A stretch of 64,000 nt of DNA from Paenibacillus sp. FSL K6-1096 (GCF_037977055.1 NZ_CP150274.1:2232001-2296000); one strand, 5' to 3'; numbered from the stretch's first letter, positions 9,868 to 18,205 are shown. Numbers and translations are program-made. The notes: generated from the sequence alone by a model not told the origin.

Positions 9868-10797
9868 TTATTTATCAAGTAGAGAACTCTTTACAAATCC
9901 CCTGAGCGAGCGGTACGCCCCTTCAAACTGGAAGCGCATGGTTCCTGTGATCCCGTACATCCCCCGTGTCTCTTCTTCCTGCCGGCTGCCGTTCAGGCTC
10001 TCGGACACGATCTGGTGCAGCGCCCCCGCCCAGATATCCAGCTGGGAATCCTCCCCGTCCAGCAGGGTGCGGTAATCCCGCGAGCCGTAGATCGACATGA
10101 TGAACTGGCCCCACAGCTCCTGGGCAAAATAGTACAGCGTAGGCTCATGCACCTCCGCCTGCTCCGCCACCCGCTCCAGCACCTGGCTGACCTGCAGCGG
10201 AAACTCTTCGCTGCTCAGCGGCACGGTCTCGATCTCCACCTCGGCGGTCTCCTGTCCGCGGCTCAGCGTAATCGTCCCCTGCACGCCTCTGCGGCGGAGT
10301 GTCTGCAGCGTGCGGAACTGCAGCAGCGGATGCACCTCGGTCTGCTGCAGCCAGCCGGTCAGCGCCTCATCCACCTGAGCTCCCTCCAGATAAGAGAGCT
10401 GCTCCAGGGCCAGCACGGTCGATTCGGACAACGGCTCGTCCATAACCCGCTTCAGCAGCTTATCAGAGTAACCGGCATCCTCCGCAAGCTTCGATCTGGC
10501 GAGCGTCCGGGCCATGTCCTCTTCTCGCAGCTCCGGCTCTTCCGCCCGGAAGACACCGTCTGTATCGCCGCCTTGCACCGCGTATGGAAAAGCTGCGGCC
10601 AGCCAGTCATGCAGCGACTGCCACTCCTCGTAGTGCCGCTCCTCCTGTCCCTGGCACTGGAGCAGGAACTGCAGCAGTTCCATCGCCTCCCTGTAACGCT
10701 CGCTCTCCAGCATCACCGTCAGCTGGATCTGGTAATAATCCAGCGTCTTTGGAAACAGCACGATATTCTCTTTGGCCGGGGCATTGAATTCATTCAT
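9868..10797 (-). CDS. hypothetical protein upstream of tig (position of ysoA)
   Basis: This is a 309-residue, acidic, soluble protein with helical-repeat character in its N-terminal part, for example YYQIQLTVMLESERYREAMELL written over residues 21-42. That part resembles tetratricopeptide-type helices. In Bacillus subtilis the TPR protein YsoA is encoded next to tig; the same position here suggests a counterpart, but I cannot confirm homology by eye. The ATG is preceded by AGAAGGAGGTG. The tRNA-Arg gene lies divergently upstream. The function is unknown. Confidence 0.8.
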   Translation of the reverse strand: MNEFNAPAKENIVLFPKTLDYYQIQLTVMLESERYREAMELLQFLLQCQGQEERHYEEWQSLHDWLAAAFPYAVQGGDTDGVFRAEEPELREEDMARTLARSKLAEDAGYSDKLLKRVMDEPLSESTVLALEQLSYLEGAQVDEALTGWLQQTEVHPLLQFRTLQTLRRRGVQGTITLSRGQETAEVEIETVPLSSEEFPLQVSQVLERVAEQAEVHEPTLYYFAQELWGQFIMSIYGSRDYRTLLDGEDSQLDIWAGALHQIVSESLNGSRQEEETRGMYGITGTMRFQFEGAYRSLRGFVKSSLLDK

Positions 10798-10949
10798 GAG
10801 GGCACCTCCTTCTTATGCAAACTGTGAGCCTCCGAACCTTAATCAATTGTAGATTATAGCATATCCCCTGAGCGTTTCAAAAAAACAAGTTGAAAAGTTT
10901 TATCATGTATGATAACATAATTTTTGCTTGCTTTTCAGTCATTGATCAT

Positions 10950-11023
10950 GTCCCGGTAGCTCAGCTGGATAGAGCATGCGCCTTCTAAGCGCACGGTCGG
11001 GGGTTCGAATCCCTTCCGGGACG
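10950..11023 (+). tRNA. tRNA-Arg(UCU), first copy
   Basis: The cloverleaf is complete. The acceptor arms are GTCCCGG and CCGGGAC, the D-arm is GCTCAGCTGGATAGAGC, the anticodon stem TGCGC/GCGCA holds a CTTCTAA loop (anticodon TCT), and the T-arm contains GGTTCGAATCC. No CCA is encoded. A TTATCA/TGATAA inverted repeat lies about 50 bases upstream in the AT-rich leader. A second, nearly identical gene lies in opposite orientation at 28420-28493. Confidence 0.97.
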
Positions 11024-11030
11024 TCATAAG

Positions 11031-11059
11031 AAACAGCCTTCCTCCGGGAAGGCTGTTTT
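11031..11059 (+). terminator. tRNA-Arg terminator
   Basis: Arms AAACAGCCTTCC and GGGAAGGCTGTTTT surround a short loop, 8 bases after the tRNA. The same hairpin and the sequence following it recur beyond the inverted tRNA copy. Confidence 0.85.
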
Positions 11060-11095
11060 GGCGTCCGGGGGATGAGAACCCAGGCGTATCAGCAA

Positions 11096-11273
11096 AATGT
11101 ATGCTGTTTTTCGCATAGATTCAGGCCACATGCCTGCACATCAGCAAATGTATGCTGTTTTTCGCATAGATTCGAGCCAGATGCCTGCGCATCGGCAAAT
11201 GTATGCTGTTTTCCGCATACATTCAGGCCACACGCCTGTGCGCCAGCAAATGTATGCTGTTTTTCGCATACAT
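11096..11273. repeat. four-word 51-bp-period element, hairpin type (E1)
   Basis: The word TGTATGC-TGTTTTTC-GCATACA (stem-loop) occurs four times, with TGTATGC starting at 11098, 11149, 11200 and 11251, exactly 51 bases apart. The closing arm is GCATAGA in words 1-2 and GCATACA in words 3-4. The 25-base spacers are also alike (AGGCCACATGCCTG and variants). The total length of about 178 bp and the step match the GCGGACT and TTGTACA elements elsewhere in this window. It lies after the tRNA-Arg terminator. A minus-strand frame gives a 17-residue repeat but lacks a ribosome site. Confidence 0.85.
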
Positions 11274-11286
11274 AATTCCCACGATG

Positions 11287-11321
11287 AAAAGGGGCTGTCA
11301 CTTTTGGGACAGCCCCTTAAT
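11287..11321. terminator. hairpin GGGGCTGTC/GACAGCCCC
   Basis: Arms AAGGGGCTGTC and GACAGCCCCTT surround an 8-base loop. On the minus strand TTTT follows the stem. It sits between repeat elements E1 and E2 and has no obvious gene, so its role as a terminator is only structural inference. Confidence 0.55.
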
Positions 11322-11366
11322 CCAGAGGGATGAGAATCCAGCGCGGCAGAACCTTACTGGTACCTC

Positions 11367-11543
11367 GCGGACTGGAGTTCCGTTATTTCGGCGGATTCCA
11401 GCCTGTCCGCAGGTTAGGCGGACTCAGAATCCGTTAAGTAACCTAATCCGCATCATTTGGAGCTCGAACATACCTGTTAACGGCCCCTCTGCAACGGGCA
11501 GGGGATCGGGGTTTTACAACCAAATAGCGGCCTCTCAGTCCGC
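11367..11543. repeat. four-word 51-bp-period element, GCGGACT type (E2)
   Basis: The 177-bp element begins GCGGACTGGAGTTCCG and ends in the inverted word CCTCTCAGTCCGC. A second direct word, GCGGACTCAGAATCCG, starts at 11418, 51 bases after the first. The third, inverted word is damaged by a few missing bases compared with E3. The core contains CATTTGGAGCTCGAA. Neighbouring E3 is a close copy 261 bases further on. No open reading frame of its own was seen. Confidence 0.85.
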
Positions 11544-11627
11544 ATCCCCCTGCTGGTGGACGTGCCTGTACGCTAATGGCTTGGTTAGGAAGAACGCTCA
11601 ACGGTGGAGGACCCTTCATGAATCCTC

Positions 11628-11809
11628 GCGGACTGGAGTTCCGTTATTTCGGCGGAATCCAGCCTGTCCGCAGGTTAAGCGGACTCAGAATCCGTTAAGT
11701 AACCCAATCCGCATCATTTGGAGCTCGAACGTACCTATTAACGGCCCCTCAGTCCGCAACGGGCAGGGAATCGGGCATTTACAGCCAAATAGCGTCCTCT
11801 CTGCTCCGC
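11628..11809. repeat. four-word 51-bp-period element, GCGGACT type (E3)
   Basis: This is a near copy of E2 in the same orientation. The words start at 11628 (GCGGACTGG) and 11679 (GCGGACTCAG), and inverted words end at 11757 (CTCAGTCCGC) and 11809 (CTGCTCCGC), giving steps of 51, about 78 across the core, and 52. It lies 50 bases from the end of the minus-strand gene at 11859, so transcription of that gene would run into it. Confidence 0.85.
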
Positions 11810-11858
11810 ATACCATCCGCAATTGTCTTTCACGCCCCGGGCTGGACGCCACAGCTCC

Positions 11859-12215
11859 TCACTCCTTGATATAGTGAGTAGCATAATGCATCTCAACCGT
11901 TGCATCACCAGACTTGGAAAAGCGAAGCGGGCGCTTAGGCCCCTTGCCCCATTTGACATAAGCGGTGTGGGACGGCTTCAGCTCAAGCTCCCGCGCCTGC
12001 TTACGGATCAGCGACAGGATGAAGTTGAACTGCGACAGGTTGCCGCGCAGGACCCGCTCCAGATACGGCACCTTACCGAAGCGCCACTCTTCTACCTGCT
12101 CAGGACGGACTGCTCCAAGTCTGAGGAACACTTCTAACCGAGCGACAAAGCCCTTCCCGGCAATGAGCTTCTTCACAATTTGGTCGACTTTCTTGTTTAG
12201 TTCCTGCCTATTCAT
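11859..12215 (-). CDS. hypothetical protein, partner of the RQC-like gene
   Basis: This 118-residue basic protein has an N-terminal helical region (NRQELNKKVDQIVKKL) and a C-terminal part rich in basic and aromatic residues (YVKWGKGPKRPLRFSKSG). That composition would suit nucleic-acid binding. I do not recognise the family. Its ATG overlaps the last 8 bases of the upstream RQC-like gene, and a GGAGGAC ribosome site lies inside that gene, so the two are translationally coupled and probably act together. Confidence 0.75.
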   Translation of the reverse strand: MNRQELNKKVDQIVKKLIAGKGFVARLEVFLRLGAVRPEQVEEWRFGKVPYLERVLRGNLSQFNFILSLIRKQARELELKPSHTAYVKWGKGPKRPLRFSKSGDATVEMHYATHYIKE

Positions 12216-13014
12216 TCATGCCGTCCTCCGTATTCCTGCAATGCTCGCACTTCTCCGGAAAGTAAATACCATCTGCCCGGTAGCAGCTCAAATCATGATG
12301 ATCGAATACATACGGATCGCCGCATTCCGCACACTGCAGAATCACCGGATCGCGCGTGTGTTGGATCAGCGCTTGCGCGCGGTCCAGCAGCAGCTGATGC
12401 CATGCGCTCTCCTCCAGCCGGTCACGCTCCTGCAGATCAGTGACGACCCTCTGGATCTCGACCTTTACCTTCGCGTAGTCTACAGCATGCCACTGCTCCA
12501 GGAAGGGGATGTATTTCCGGTCACCGGAACACAGGATTTTGAACAGAAACAACAGAATCATGCCCCGGTTACGATCCTTCAAATATTCCATACTGACCGG
12601 CGCTATCCCATGCTCCAGCCAGTGCTCCCACTCCCGCAGCAGCTCTTCCGCCCCCCGTTCCCGCCGGACAGTCCAGCCGTAGACGGTGAACTTGATGAGA
12701 GGGAGCTTCCCGGACAGCTCGGTCTCCAGGTACCCGGTTGCTAGGAGGACATCCACCTTCTCCATGATCTGCTCCATCGTCAGCTCGCGGTAGAAGCCAT
12801 AGGCGGGTGTGTGATTCAGCCCGAGTTCAAGCAGCTTCTTCTCCTTCGAGCCCTTCAGGATCTTGGCCAGAAGCGTGCGCCCTCCAGCGTCAATAATCTC
12901 ATCAGCTGCCTGCAATATGGCAAGCATCTCCGGTCTCGGCAGCGGTGTATTCAGCGGATACTCGGGCGGCTGCTTCCGGTTCGGCTTACGGCGGTTGGTC
13001 TTCTGTGCGCTCAC
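12208..13014 (-). CDS. RQC-like winged-helix DNA-binding protein with C-terminal zinc motif
   Basis: After a basic, disordered N-terminus (KTNRRKPNRK), residues about 22-118 resemble the winged-helix RQC domain found at the C-terminus of RecQ helicases (PRPEMLAILQAADEI, then KLPLIKFTVYGW). No helicase domain is present. I recall a family called RQC-minor with this layout. The C-terminus has CAEC and CEHC pairs that could bind zinc. The GTG at 13014 is chosen because AAGGAGG lies 8 bases upstream; the in-frame start 33 bases earlier has no such site. It forms a two-gene unit with the 118-residue protein. A role in recognising DNA structure is inference. Confidence 0.72.
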   Translation of the reverse strand: MSAQKTNRRKPNRKQPPEYPLNTPLPRPEMLAILQAADEIIDAGGRTLLAKILKGSKEKKLLELGLNHTPAYGFYRELTMEQIMEKVDVLLATGYLETELSGKLPLIKFTVYGWTVRRERGAEELLREWEHWLEHGIAPVSMEYLKDRNRGMILLFLFKILCSGDRKYIPFLEQWHAVDYAKVKVEIQRVVTDLQERDRLEESAWHQLLLDRAQALIQHTRDPVILQCAECGDPYVFDHHDLSCYRADGIYFPEKCEHCRNTEDGMNE

Positions 13015-13124
13015 AGCGTCCTGCCTCCTTGTCCTTATTATGAACACAGGCTCGTCCAGCCTGCGCCTATTTCATAGTCGAATTATAGCATACCCGCGAT
13101 CAACCAGAAAAAGGAACCTGCGCC

Positions 13125-13168
13125 AACAGGCTGCCCGCCATGAAACTTCCATAGCAGAGCAGCCTGTT
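13125..13168 (-). terminator. probable pst operon terminator
   Basis: Arms AACAGGCTGC and GCAGCCTGTT are separated by 24 bases, 41 bases past the pstA stop. The U-rich tail (CCTTTTTCTGG) is displaced by about ten bases, so efficiency is uncertain. Confidence 0.5.
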
Positions 13169-13208
13169 ACACCCGGATATAGCTTCTATTCCCCCACTTG
13201 CAGCCGCC

Positions 13209-14090
13209 TCAGCGTCCCCGGCGGCGGTTGCCCAGCCACAGCGGGAAGCGGAAAATAAAGTTGATCATCAGCACCACAAACACCAGCACCGCCGCGGATT
13301 TATCGGCGATCTGCCGCGCGTCCTCGACGATGGCCTCGGACTGTACATACCACAAATGCACCGCCAGGGTCTCGCCCGGCGAGAACAGATTGAAATCCCA
13401 CATCTCGCCGGAGGTGCTGAGTCCGGCGGTCAGAATGATGACCGCCGACTCCCCGAAGGCGCGTCCGGCCACCAGGCAGACGCCAGTTACAATTGCCGGC
13501 AGGGCTACCGGCAGCACGACCTTGCGGATGACATGGAACTTCGTCATGCCGAGGGCATAGCCGGCTTCCCGGATGTCGCCGGGAACCGCGCGCACCGCTT
13601 CCTCGGTGACGCGGGCCAGCATCGGCAGGTTCAGCAGCGCCAGGCTGACACCCCCGCCGAGGATCGTCAGGCCAACGCCGAAGTACTCGGCGAAGATGGC
13701 CAGACCGAGCAGGCCGAAGACGATGGACGGCACGGAGGACAACGATTCCACGCAGATGCGCAGCGCTCCCGTGAAGGCATTGTCCGGCGCATACTCCGCC
13801 ATATAGATCCCTGCGCCGATACCGATCGGCACCGAAATCAGCAGGGAGATGAACAGAATGTAGAAGGAGTTGAACAGGACGGGGCCGATCCCCCCGCCGG
13901 CATCGATCTCCTCGGGCTGCTTGAGCAGGAAATCCGGCCGAAGCGTGGGCAGGCCTTTGCTGAGAATGGTGAACAGCAGCCAGAAGATTAGCAGCATGAC
14001 TAGAGCGCCTAGCGTATAGAAGCCGATCGTCGCCAGCTTGTTCCGGCGCTGGGCTCTGACCGTGTGGCGTGTGCGTGTGAATCCGTTCAT
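13209..14090 (-). CDS. pstA: phosphate ABC transporter permease PstA
   Basis: PstA is one of the two membrane subunits of the high-affinity phosphate importer. The 293-residue product has six predicted membrane segments and the inner-membrane transport motif, with EAGYALGMTKFHVIRKVVLP forming the loop that contacts the ATPase. Its ATG overlaps the pstC stop by one base (TGATG). It is the last gene of the unit; no pstB ATPase or phoU follows within this window, so the ATPase must be encoded elsewhere. Confidence 0.95.
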   Translation of the reverse strand: MNGFTRTRHTVRAQRRNKLATIGFYTLGALVMLLIFWLLFTILSKGLPTLRPDFLLKQPEEIDAGGGIGPVLFNSFYILFISLLISVPIGIGAGIYMAEYAPDNAFTGALRICVESLSSVPSIVFGLLGLAIFAEYFGVGLTILGGGVSLALLNLPMLARVTEEAVRAVPGDIREAGYALGMTKFHVIRKVVLPVALPAIVTGVCLVAGRAFGESAVIILTAGLSTSGEMWDFNLFSPGETLAVHLWYVQSEAIVEDARQIADKSAAVLVFVVLMINFIFRFPLWLGNRRRGR

Positions 14091-15034
14091 CAGGCATCCC
14101 TCCGTTTGCGGCCCAGGAGCCGGATCACCAGAATCAGCACGAACGAAATCAGCAGCAGCAGGAACGCCATCATATGCAGGGCATAGTTCCAGGTGGAGTC
14201 GAATTCAACATTCGAGATCTGCATCACGATGTTGCTGGTCAGCACCGAGGTTGGCGCGAACAAGCTTTTGGCGAGCTGCGGCGTGTTCCCGATCACCATG
14301 ACCACCGCCATGGTCTCGCCGACAGCGCGGGTCATCCCCAGAATGACAGCCGAGATAATGCCCCGGCTGGCGGCGGGCAGGACGACGCGCATAATGACCT
14401 GGAGCCGGGTGGAGCCCAGCGCATAGGCGGCATCCCGGTATTTGCGCGGAACGGCGGTGATTGCATCATCGCTGATCCGGCAAATGGTCGGCAGCACCAT
14501 CAGCGCCAGCACCAGGGCAGCAGCCAGCAGCCCGTCCCCCAGGCCTTCCCCGCTGATCCGGCGCAGGAAGGGAAGCAATACGGTCAGGCCGAGATAGCCG
14601 TATACTATAGAAGGAATGCCGACCAACAGGTCCAGCACCGGGCGGATGAAGCTGTTCAGCCACTTCGGCGCAATCTCCGCACAGAGCACCGCCATGCCGA
14701 CCGAAACCGGAACAGCAATGACCAGCGTCAGCGCAGTCAGTGACAATGTATTTACAATGAAGGCTGCCGCTCCGAACATGTCCTCCTCCGGCGACCAGTT
14801 GAACGAGAAGAAGAAGTCCATAGGCGAGATTTGACTGAAGAGCAGCAGCGCTGTTTTGCCGATAAAAATAATAACGAGCCCAAGCACCACACAGAGTGCA
14901 AGGATACTGAACAGAAAATAATAACGTGATACGATGTTGCCCAGCAGATGTCTGCGGTGCCGCTTGGTATTATGCTTAACCTTCTGAGCGCTTGTCTGTG
15001 TCTGTGTTGTCAGGCCGTGAACCGGTGCCCCCAT
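14090..15034 (-). CDS. pstC: phosphate ABC transporter permease PstC
   Basis: This is the second membrane subunit of the phosphate importer, 314 residues, with an N-terminal cytoplasmic stretch rich in Lys/Arg/His (KHNTKRHRRH) followed by six membrane segments. The permease loop DAAYALGSTRLQVIMRVVLP matches the family. The ATG at 15034 is chosen because AGGAGGGA lies 5 bases before it; an upstream start would lack this. It is coupled to pstA by a one-base overlap and follows pstS by 87 bases. Confidence 0.95.
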   Translation of the reverse strand: MGAPVHGLTTQTQTSAQKVKHNTKRHRRHLLGNIVSRYYFLFSILALCVVLGLVIIFIGKTALLLFSQISPMDFFFSFNWSPEEDMFGAAAFIVNTLSLTALTLVIAVPVSVGMAVLCAEIAPKWLNSFIRPVLDLLVGIPSIVYGYLGLTVLLPFLRRISGEGLGDGLLAAALVLALMVLPTICRISDDAITAVPRKYRDAAYALGSTRLQVIMRVVLPAASRGIISAVILGMTRAVGETMAVVMVIGNTPQLAKSLFAPTSVLTSNIVMQISNVEFDSTWNYALHMMAFLLLLISFVLILVIRLLGRKRRDA

Positions 15035-15121
15035 ACTTTCCCTCCTGTAAGAGGCCAACCCCGGAATCCCGGAGCTGGCCGCTGTTGCCTATCAGTCTAT
15101 GTGCTTGCCGAATCTCTCTTA

Positions 15122-15985
15122 TTAGGACTGCATTGCCGAAATCGGAATGAACTTCAGCTTCTTGAGCGAGCCGGACTGGAATTTCTTACTCTGTACATAT
15201 TCAATGAATTCTTTGGTAGCGCCGGTTGGCTGGCCCTTGGTCATATAGTAGCCGTAAGCCCAGATCTTGTAGGAGCCGTTGATCACGTTATCCGTGGTCG
15301 CTTCTACACCGTTGAACTTCACAGCCTTGATGTCGCTGCCGGTTACATAGACAAGGTCGATATATCCGATGGCGTTAGGCGTGGTGCCTACTGCGGTTTT
15401 CATGTCGCCGCTGGAGCCGGTTTCCTTGTAGTTCTTCTCTTTCTTCACGATGTCCCCGCCGCCCAGCGCTTTAGCCTGATAGTTAACACGGGTACCGGAA
15501 CCGAAGGCGCGGGTGATGACAACGATATTCGCGTCTGCTCCGCCGACTTCTTTCCAGTTGGTGATTTTGCCGGAATAGATGCCCTTCAGCTGTTCAGTGG
15601 TCAGATTATCTACGCCAACATTCTTGTTCACGATCGTGGCAAACGGAATGACTGCGACCTTATTCGCTACCTGTCCGTCAAAAGCCTTAAAGCCCGGCAC
15701 ATCCACGCTGGCATCCCAGTCACAGGCACCGATATCGGCGATCCCCTTCTTCACGGCCTGCGGTCCGGTCACGGAGCCTTTGCCGGATGCGGCGATTTTC
15801 ACCTTAGGGTGCAGCTTCTGGAATTCCTTCGCCGCCTGCAGGGTCAGCGGAAGCAGTGCTGTAGACCCGTTGACGGTGATTTTACCCTTAAGGCTGTCCG
15901 CTGCTGCGGCCACCCCTGCGAAAGATGCGGTAACCGCGATTACTGCGGTGAGTGCTGTAACTGTTAATTTTCTGAAAACCTTCAT
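15122..15985 (-). CDS. pstS: phosphate-binding protein PstS
   Basis: This is the substrate-binding protein of the phosphate importer, 287 residues. The phosphate-loop elements VNGSTALLPL, SGKGSVTGPQAV and RAFGSGTR are present, as is the central CDWD segment. The N-terminus is a cleavable signal peptide ending about ...GVAAAADS, without the lipobox cysteine usual for Gram-positive PstS, so the protein may be released or held by other means. A GGAGGAGAAA ribosome site precedes the ATG. The upstream neighbour, 42 bases away, is a stalk/propeller protein on the same transcript. Confidence 0.95.
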   Translation of the reverse strand: MKVFRKLTVTALTAVIAVTASFAGVAAAADSLKGKITVNGSTALLPLTLQAAKEFQKLHPKVKIAASGKGSVTGPQAVKKGIADIGACDWDASVDVPGFKAFDGQVANKVAVIPFATIVNKNVGVDNLTTEQLKGIYSGKITNWKEVGGADANIVVITRAFGSGTRVNYQAKALGGGDIVKKEKNYKETGSSGDMKTAVGTTPNAIGYIDLVYVTGSDIKAVKFNGVEATTDNVINGSYKIWAYGYYMTKGQPTGATKEFIEYVQSKKFQSGSLKKLKFIPISAMQS

Positions 15986-16027
15986 GTCTGATTTCTCCTC
16001 CCGGCGATTGGCCGATAAATGTTGTTA

Positions 16028-17464
16028 TTAGTTCTCTTCTTCAGGTGTACTGGACAGCTCCAGTGCCTTGCCGTTCTGTACCACAACCACTGTTCCGTCA
16101 CTGACAATTGCCAGCTTGCTGCCGTCCCCGGATACAGACACTTCGGATACATCGTCTGCGGTACGGAACACTTCAACCGGAGCTGCGCCGTCGGCAATGG
16201 AGTAGATAACCGTGCTTCCGTCCGCCGCAGTACCTGCAACCATCAGCCCTGTGCTGATGCGCTGAACCCAGTTCGCCTCCACACTGAGGGTGATATCTTT
16301 GACAGTGCCGTCTGCCGCAATCTGCTTCAGCGTATTGGCCGCATTGCCGTCAGGGTCAGCACTCAGGTAGACTACACTGCCTTTGGCCAGAATCTCCGGA
16401 TACAGCTTGTTGTCAGGCGATGCCGTTAAGGCAACAGGCTTAGCGCCTTTCGTTGTCAGATCCAGCTTGAACAGCTGCTCCCCGGCTTTGCTGTAGTCGA
16501 CTGTGAGGGAATCCTCTGTGCTGTCCGCATCATTCTTGGCGGTGCCTGTGATGTTGACGATGTAGACGGCGCTTGTGCCATCGGCAGAAATACGGAGCTC
16601 AGACTTGTTCTCCACCTTATCCTCCAGCAGAGCCTTCACTTCGCCAGTCTCTACAGAGATCTGGGCCAGCTTCTCCTGCTTGTCGCCCTGGATGAAATAG
16701 ATCGTCTTGCCGTCGCCGGACCATACAAAATCTGTCTTGACGCTGGCGTCCTTGCCAAGCGGGGTGATGATGCCCGTGGACAGGTTCATCAGCTTCACCT
16801 GACCGGTCTCATCGCTGAATACGCCCCACTGCTGATCAGGCGATACCGCATAATCTACTGCACTCTCGTTAGTAGAGAACACCTCATAGTCACCCGGCGT
16901 CTGGGAGAACTTATAGAGCACCGTGGACTCCGCATCGCTCTGATTTGCAATTAGCTTGCCGTCCGCAGTCCAGTGAAGCGTATCGAACTGGCCGGAAGGC
17001 CGGGCGAAGCTGAGAATGCTGCGGGTCTCCGCGTTCAGCTCTCCGCCAAGCGAGCTCACCAGCTTCGTGAGCTCCACATATGTTTTACCGTTAAGCACTA
17101 CAGGGGCGGCTGTGAATTCCTTTGTTTCGCCGTCAGCCTGGTAGCTTTTGACACCGGCCTGAATCTGCACATTATGTAATCCCTTGCTGTCATTCAACTG
17201 GAATCCGCTGCTGCCGCGCACCAGTCCTGCGCCCAGTTCTCCGGCAACCTGGCTTAATGAATAGAGCTTATATCCGCCGCTGTTGATCGTGCTGAGTGCA
17301 ACCTGTGTACCGTTAATGCTCCAGGTCATACTGCCCTCCTGGACAGCGGCTTGCTTCACAGCGGCGGCGTTCACCTGGCTGCCCGTGGCCAGAATGCTAA
17401 CGGCTCCCCCTGTTACGAGAAGTGCTGATGCCAGTGCCGCGCCGATCCATTTACTGTTTGTCAA
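16028..17464 (-). CDS. secreted stalk-domain protein with WD40/TolB-like propeller, first gene of pst unit
   Basis: The 478-residue protein has a signal peptide (about residues 1-33, ending SQVNA), then a copper-amine-oxidase-N-like stalk domain (about 45-150; VVLNGKTYVELTKLVSSLGG is typical). Repeats such as WSGDGKTIYFIQGD and SGDGSKLAIVSDG follow, suggesting a beta-propeller. Stalk domains in Paenibacillus usually anchor or space extracellular proteins. The start is TTG with AAGGGTG upstream. Its place ahead of pstS suggests an extracellular role in phosphate uptake or sensing, but that is inference. Confidence 0.8.
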   Translation of the reverse strand: MTNSKWIGAALASALLVTGGAVSILATGSQVNAAAVKQAAVQEGSMTWSINGTQVALSTINSGGYKLYSLSQVAGELGAGLVRGSSGFQLNDSKGLHNVQIQAGVKSYQADGETKEFTAAPVVLNGKTYVELTKLVSSLGGELNAETRSILSFARPSGQFDTLHWTADGKLIANQSDAESTVLYKFSQTPGDYEVFSTNESAVDYAVSPDQQWGVFSDETGQVKLMNLSTGIITPLGKDASVKTDFVWSGDGKTIYFIQGDKQEKLAQISVETGEVKALLEDKVENKSELRISADGTSAVYIVNITGTAKNDADSTEDSLTVDYSKAGEQLFKLDLTTKGAKPVALTASPDNKLYPEILAKGSVVYLSADPDGNAANTLKQIAADGTVKDITLSVEANWVQRISTGLMVAGTAADGSTVIYSIADGAAPVEVFRTADDVSEVSVSGDGSKLAIVSDGTVVVVQNGKALELSSTPEEEN

Positions 17465-17494
17465 TTCGATTCACCCTTTTCCTATAGGTAACTG

Positions 17495-17523
17495 CTATAG
17501 CTATTGTCGTCTACGAGTGTCAA
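17495..17523 (-). promoter_or_regulatory. probable pst promoter
   Basis: On the minus strand TTGACA (17518-17523) is followed after 17 bases by CTATAG (17495-17500). About 30 bases upstream, TTAATA and ATAACA are spaced by 5 bases, a weak match to PhoP-box repeats (TTAACA-like). Phosphate control is expected for pst genes but is only weakly shown here. Confidence 0.5.
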
Positions 17524-17575
17524 TTCTGTTGCGGAGGAATGTTATGGAAATATTAACTGCGGACAACATTTGAAA

Positions 17576-17611
17576 AAGACCTGCCCGGAATATCCTCCGG
17601 CACAGGTCTTA
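17576..17611 (-). terminator. terminator of the lipoprotein gene
   Basis: Arms AAGACCTG and CAGGTCTT surround an inner CCGGA/TCCGG hairpin. On the minus strand TTTTTC follows the stem. It lies just past the stop of the gene at 17625. Confidence 0.85.
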
Positions 17612-17624
17612 TGTAAAAGCTATG

Positions 17625-18065
17625 TTAATTCACAATCCAGGTCACAATAATCTCGTTCCCGCCCCCCGGAGATTCCGCGCTGCTTCCAATAATAGAATAG
17701 GAGTAGGCGCCGTTCACCTTGCCGTTAATCAGGATGTTGCTGCTGTCCACAATCGCTGTCCCAAGCTCCAGCCGCTTCTCTCTGACATACCTCTGATAGG
17801 CAGTGCCTAGAGAGGTCATGCTCTCATCCGTCTTGTAGATCAGCATGGAAGAGGTCTTCCCCGCTGTCAGCTCGCCCTTAGCCAGCGTGATGCCTGCCCC
17901 TGCGGGAATCGGCAGATCGCCAGGCAGATATTGCCGGGCCTCCGTGTTCTCTTCCGCCAGGGTGTGAAAGCTTCCGCTGCCTGCCTCTTGAGCCGGACCG
18001 CCGCAACCGCCCAGCCCCGCCGCCAGCAATACGCCCAAGGTCAGGAGCAGCCTGTGTCCTGCCAT
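17625..18065 (-). CDS. hypothetical lipoprotein
   Basis: This is a 146-residue protein with a lipoprotein signal peptide ending GLGGC (cysteine 21). The mature part has no motif I recognise; it reads as a small alpha/beta domain ending in IIVTWIVN. An AAGGTGGTGG ribosome site precedes the ATG. It is divergent from the ABC exporter operon and followed by its own terminator, so it is monocistronic. Confidence 0.75.
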   Translation of the reverse strand: MAGHRLLLTLGVLLAAGLGGCGGPAQEAGSGSFHTLAEENTEARQYLPGDLPIPAGAGITLAKGELTAGKTSSMLIYKTDESMTSLGTAYQRYVREKRLELGTAIVDSSNILINGKVNGAYSYSIIGSSAESPGGGNEIIVTWIVN

Positions 18066-18205
18066 GATTCCACCACCTTATGTGAATTGGTTTCTCAGGA
18101 TGCCGGGGATTATCAAGTATACCCTTTATTACCCGGCTGCTGGGCAGAAGGAAACGGACAATCCATAAAATTTGATGTAATGCAGTGTTGCGGTACATTA
18201 AAGGA

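Noticed and set aside
11096-11273. CRISPR array
   Set aside because: Four evenly spaced repeats look CRISPR-like, but the intervening 25-base pieces are near copies of each other, no leader or cas gene is visible, and the spacing matches non-CRISPR elements elsewhere in the window.
11089-11301. Minus-strand reading frame with a 17-residue CEKQHTF repeat
   Set aside because: The frame is a by-product of the 51-bp DNA repeat (17 codons). It has a GTG start inside a terminator-like hairpin and no ribosome site.
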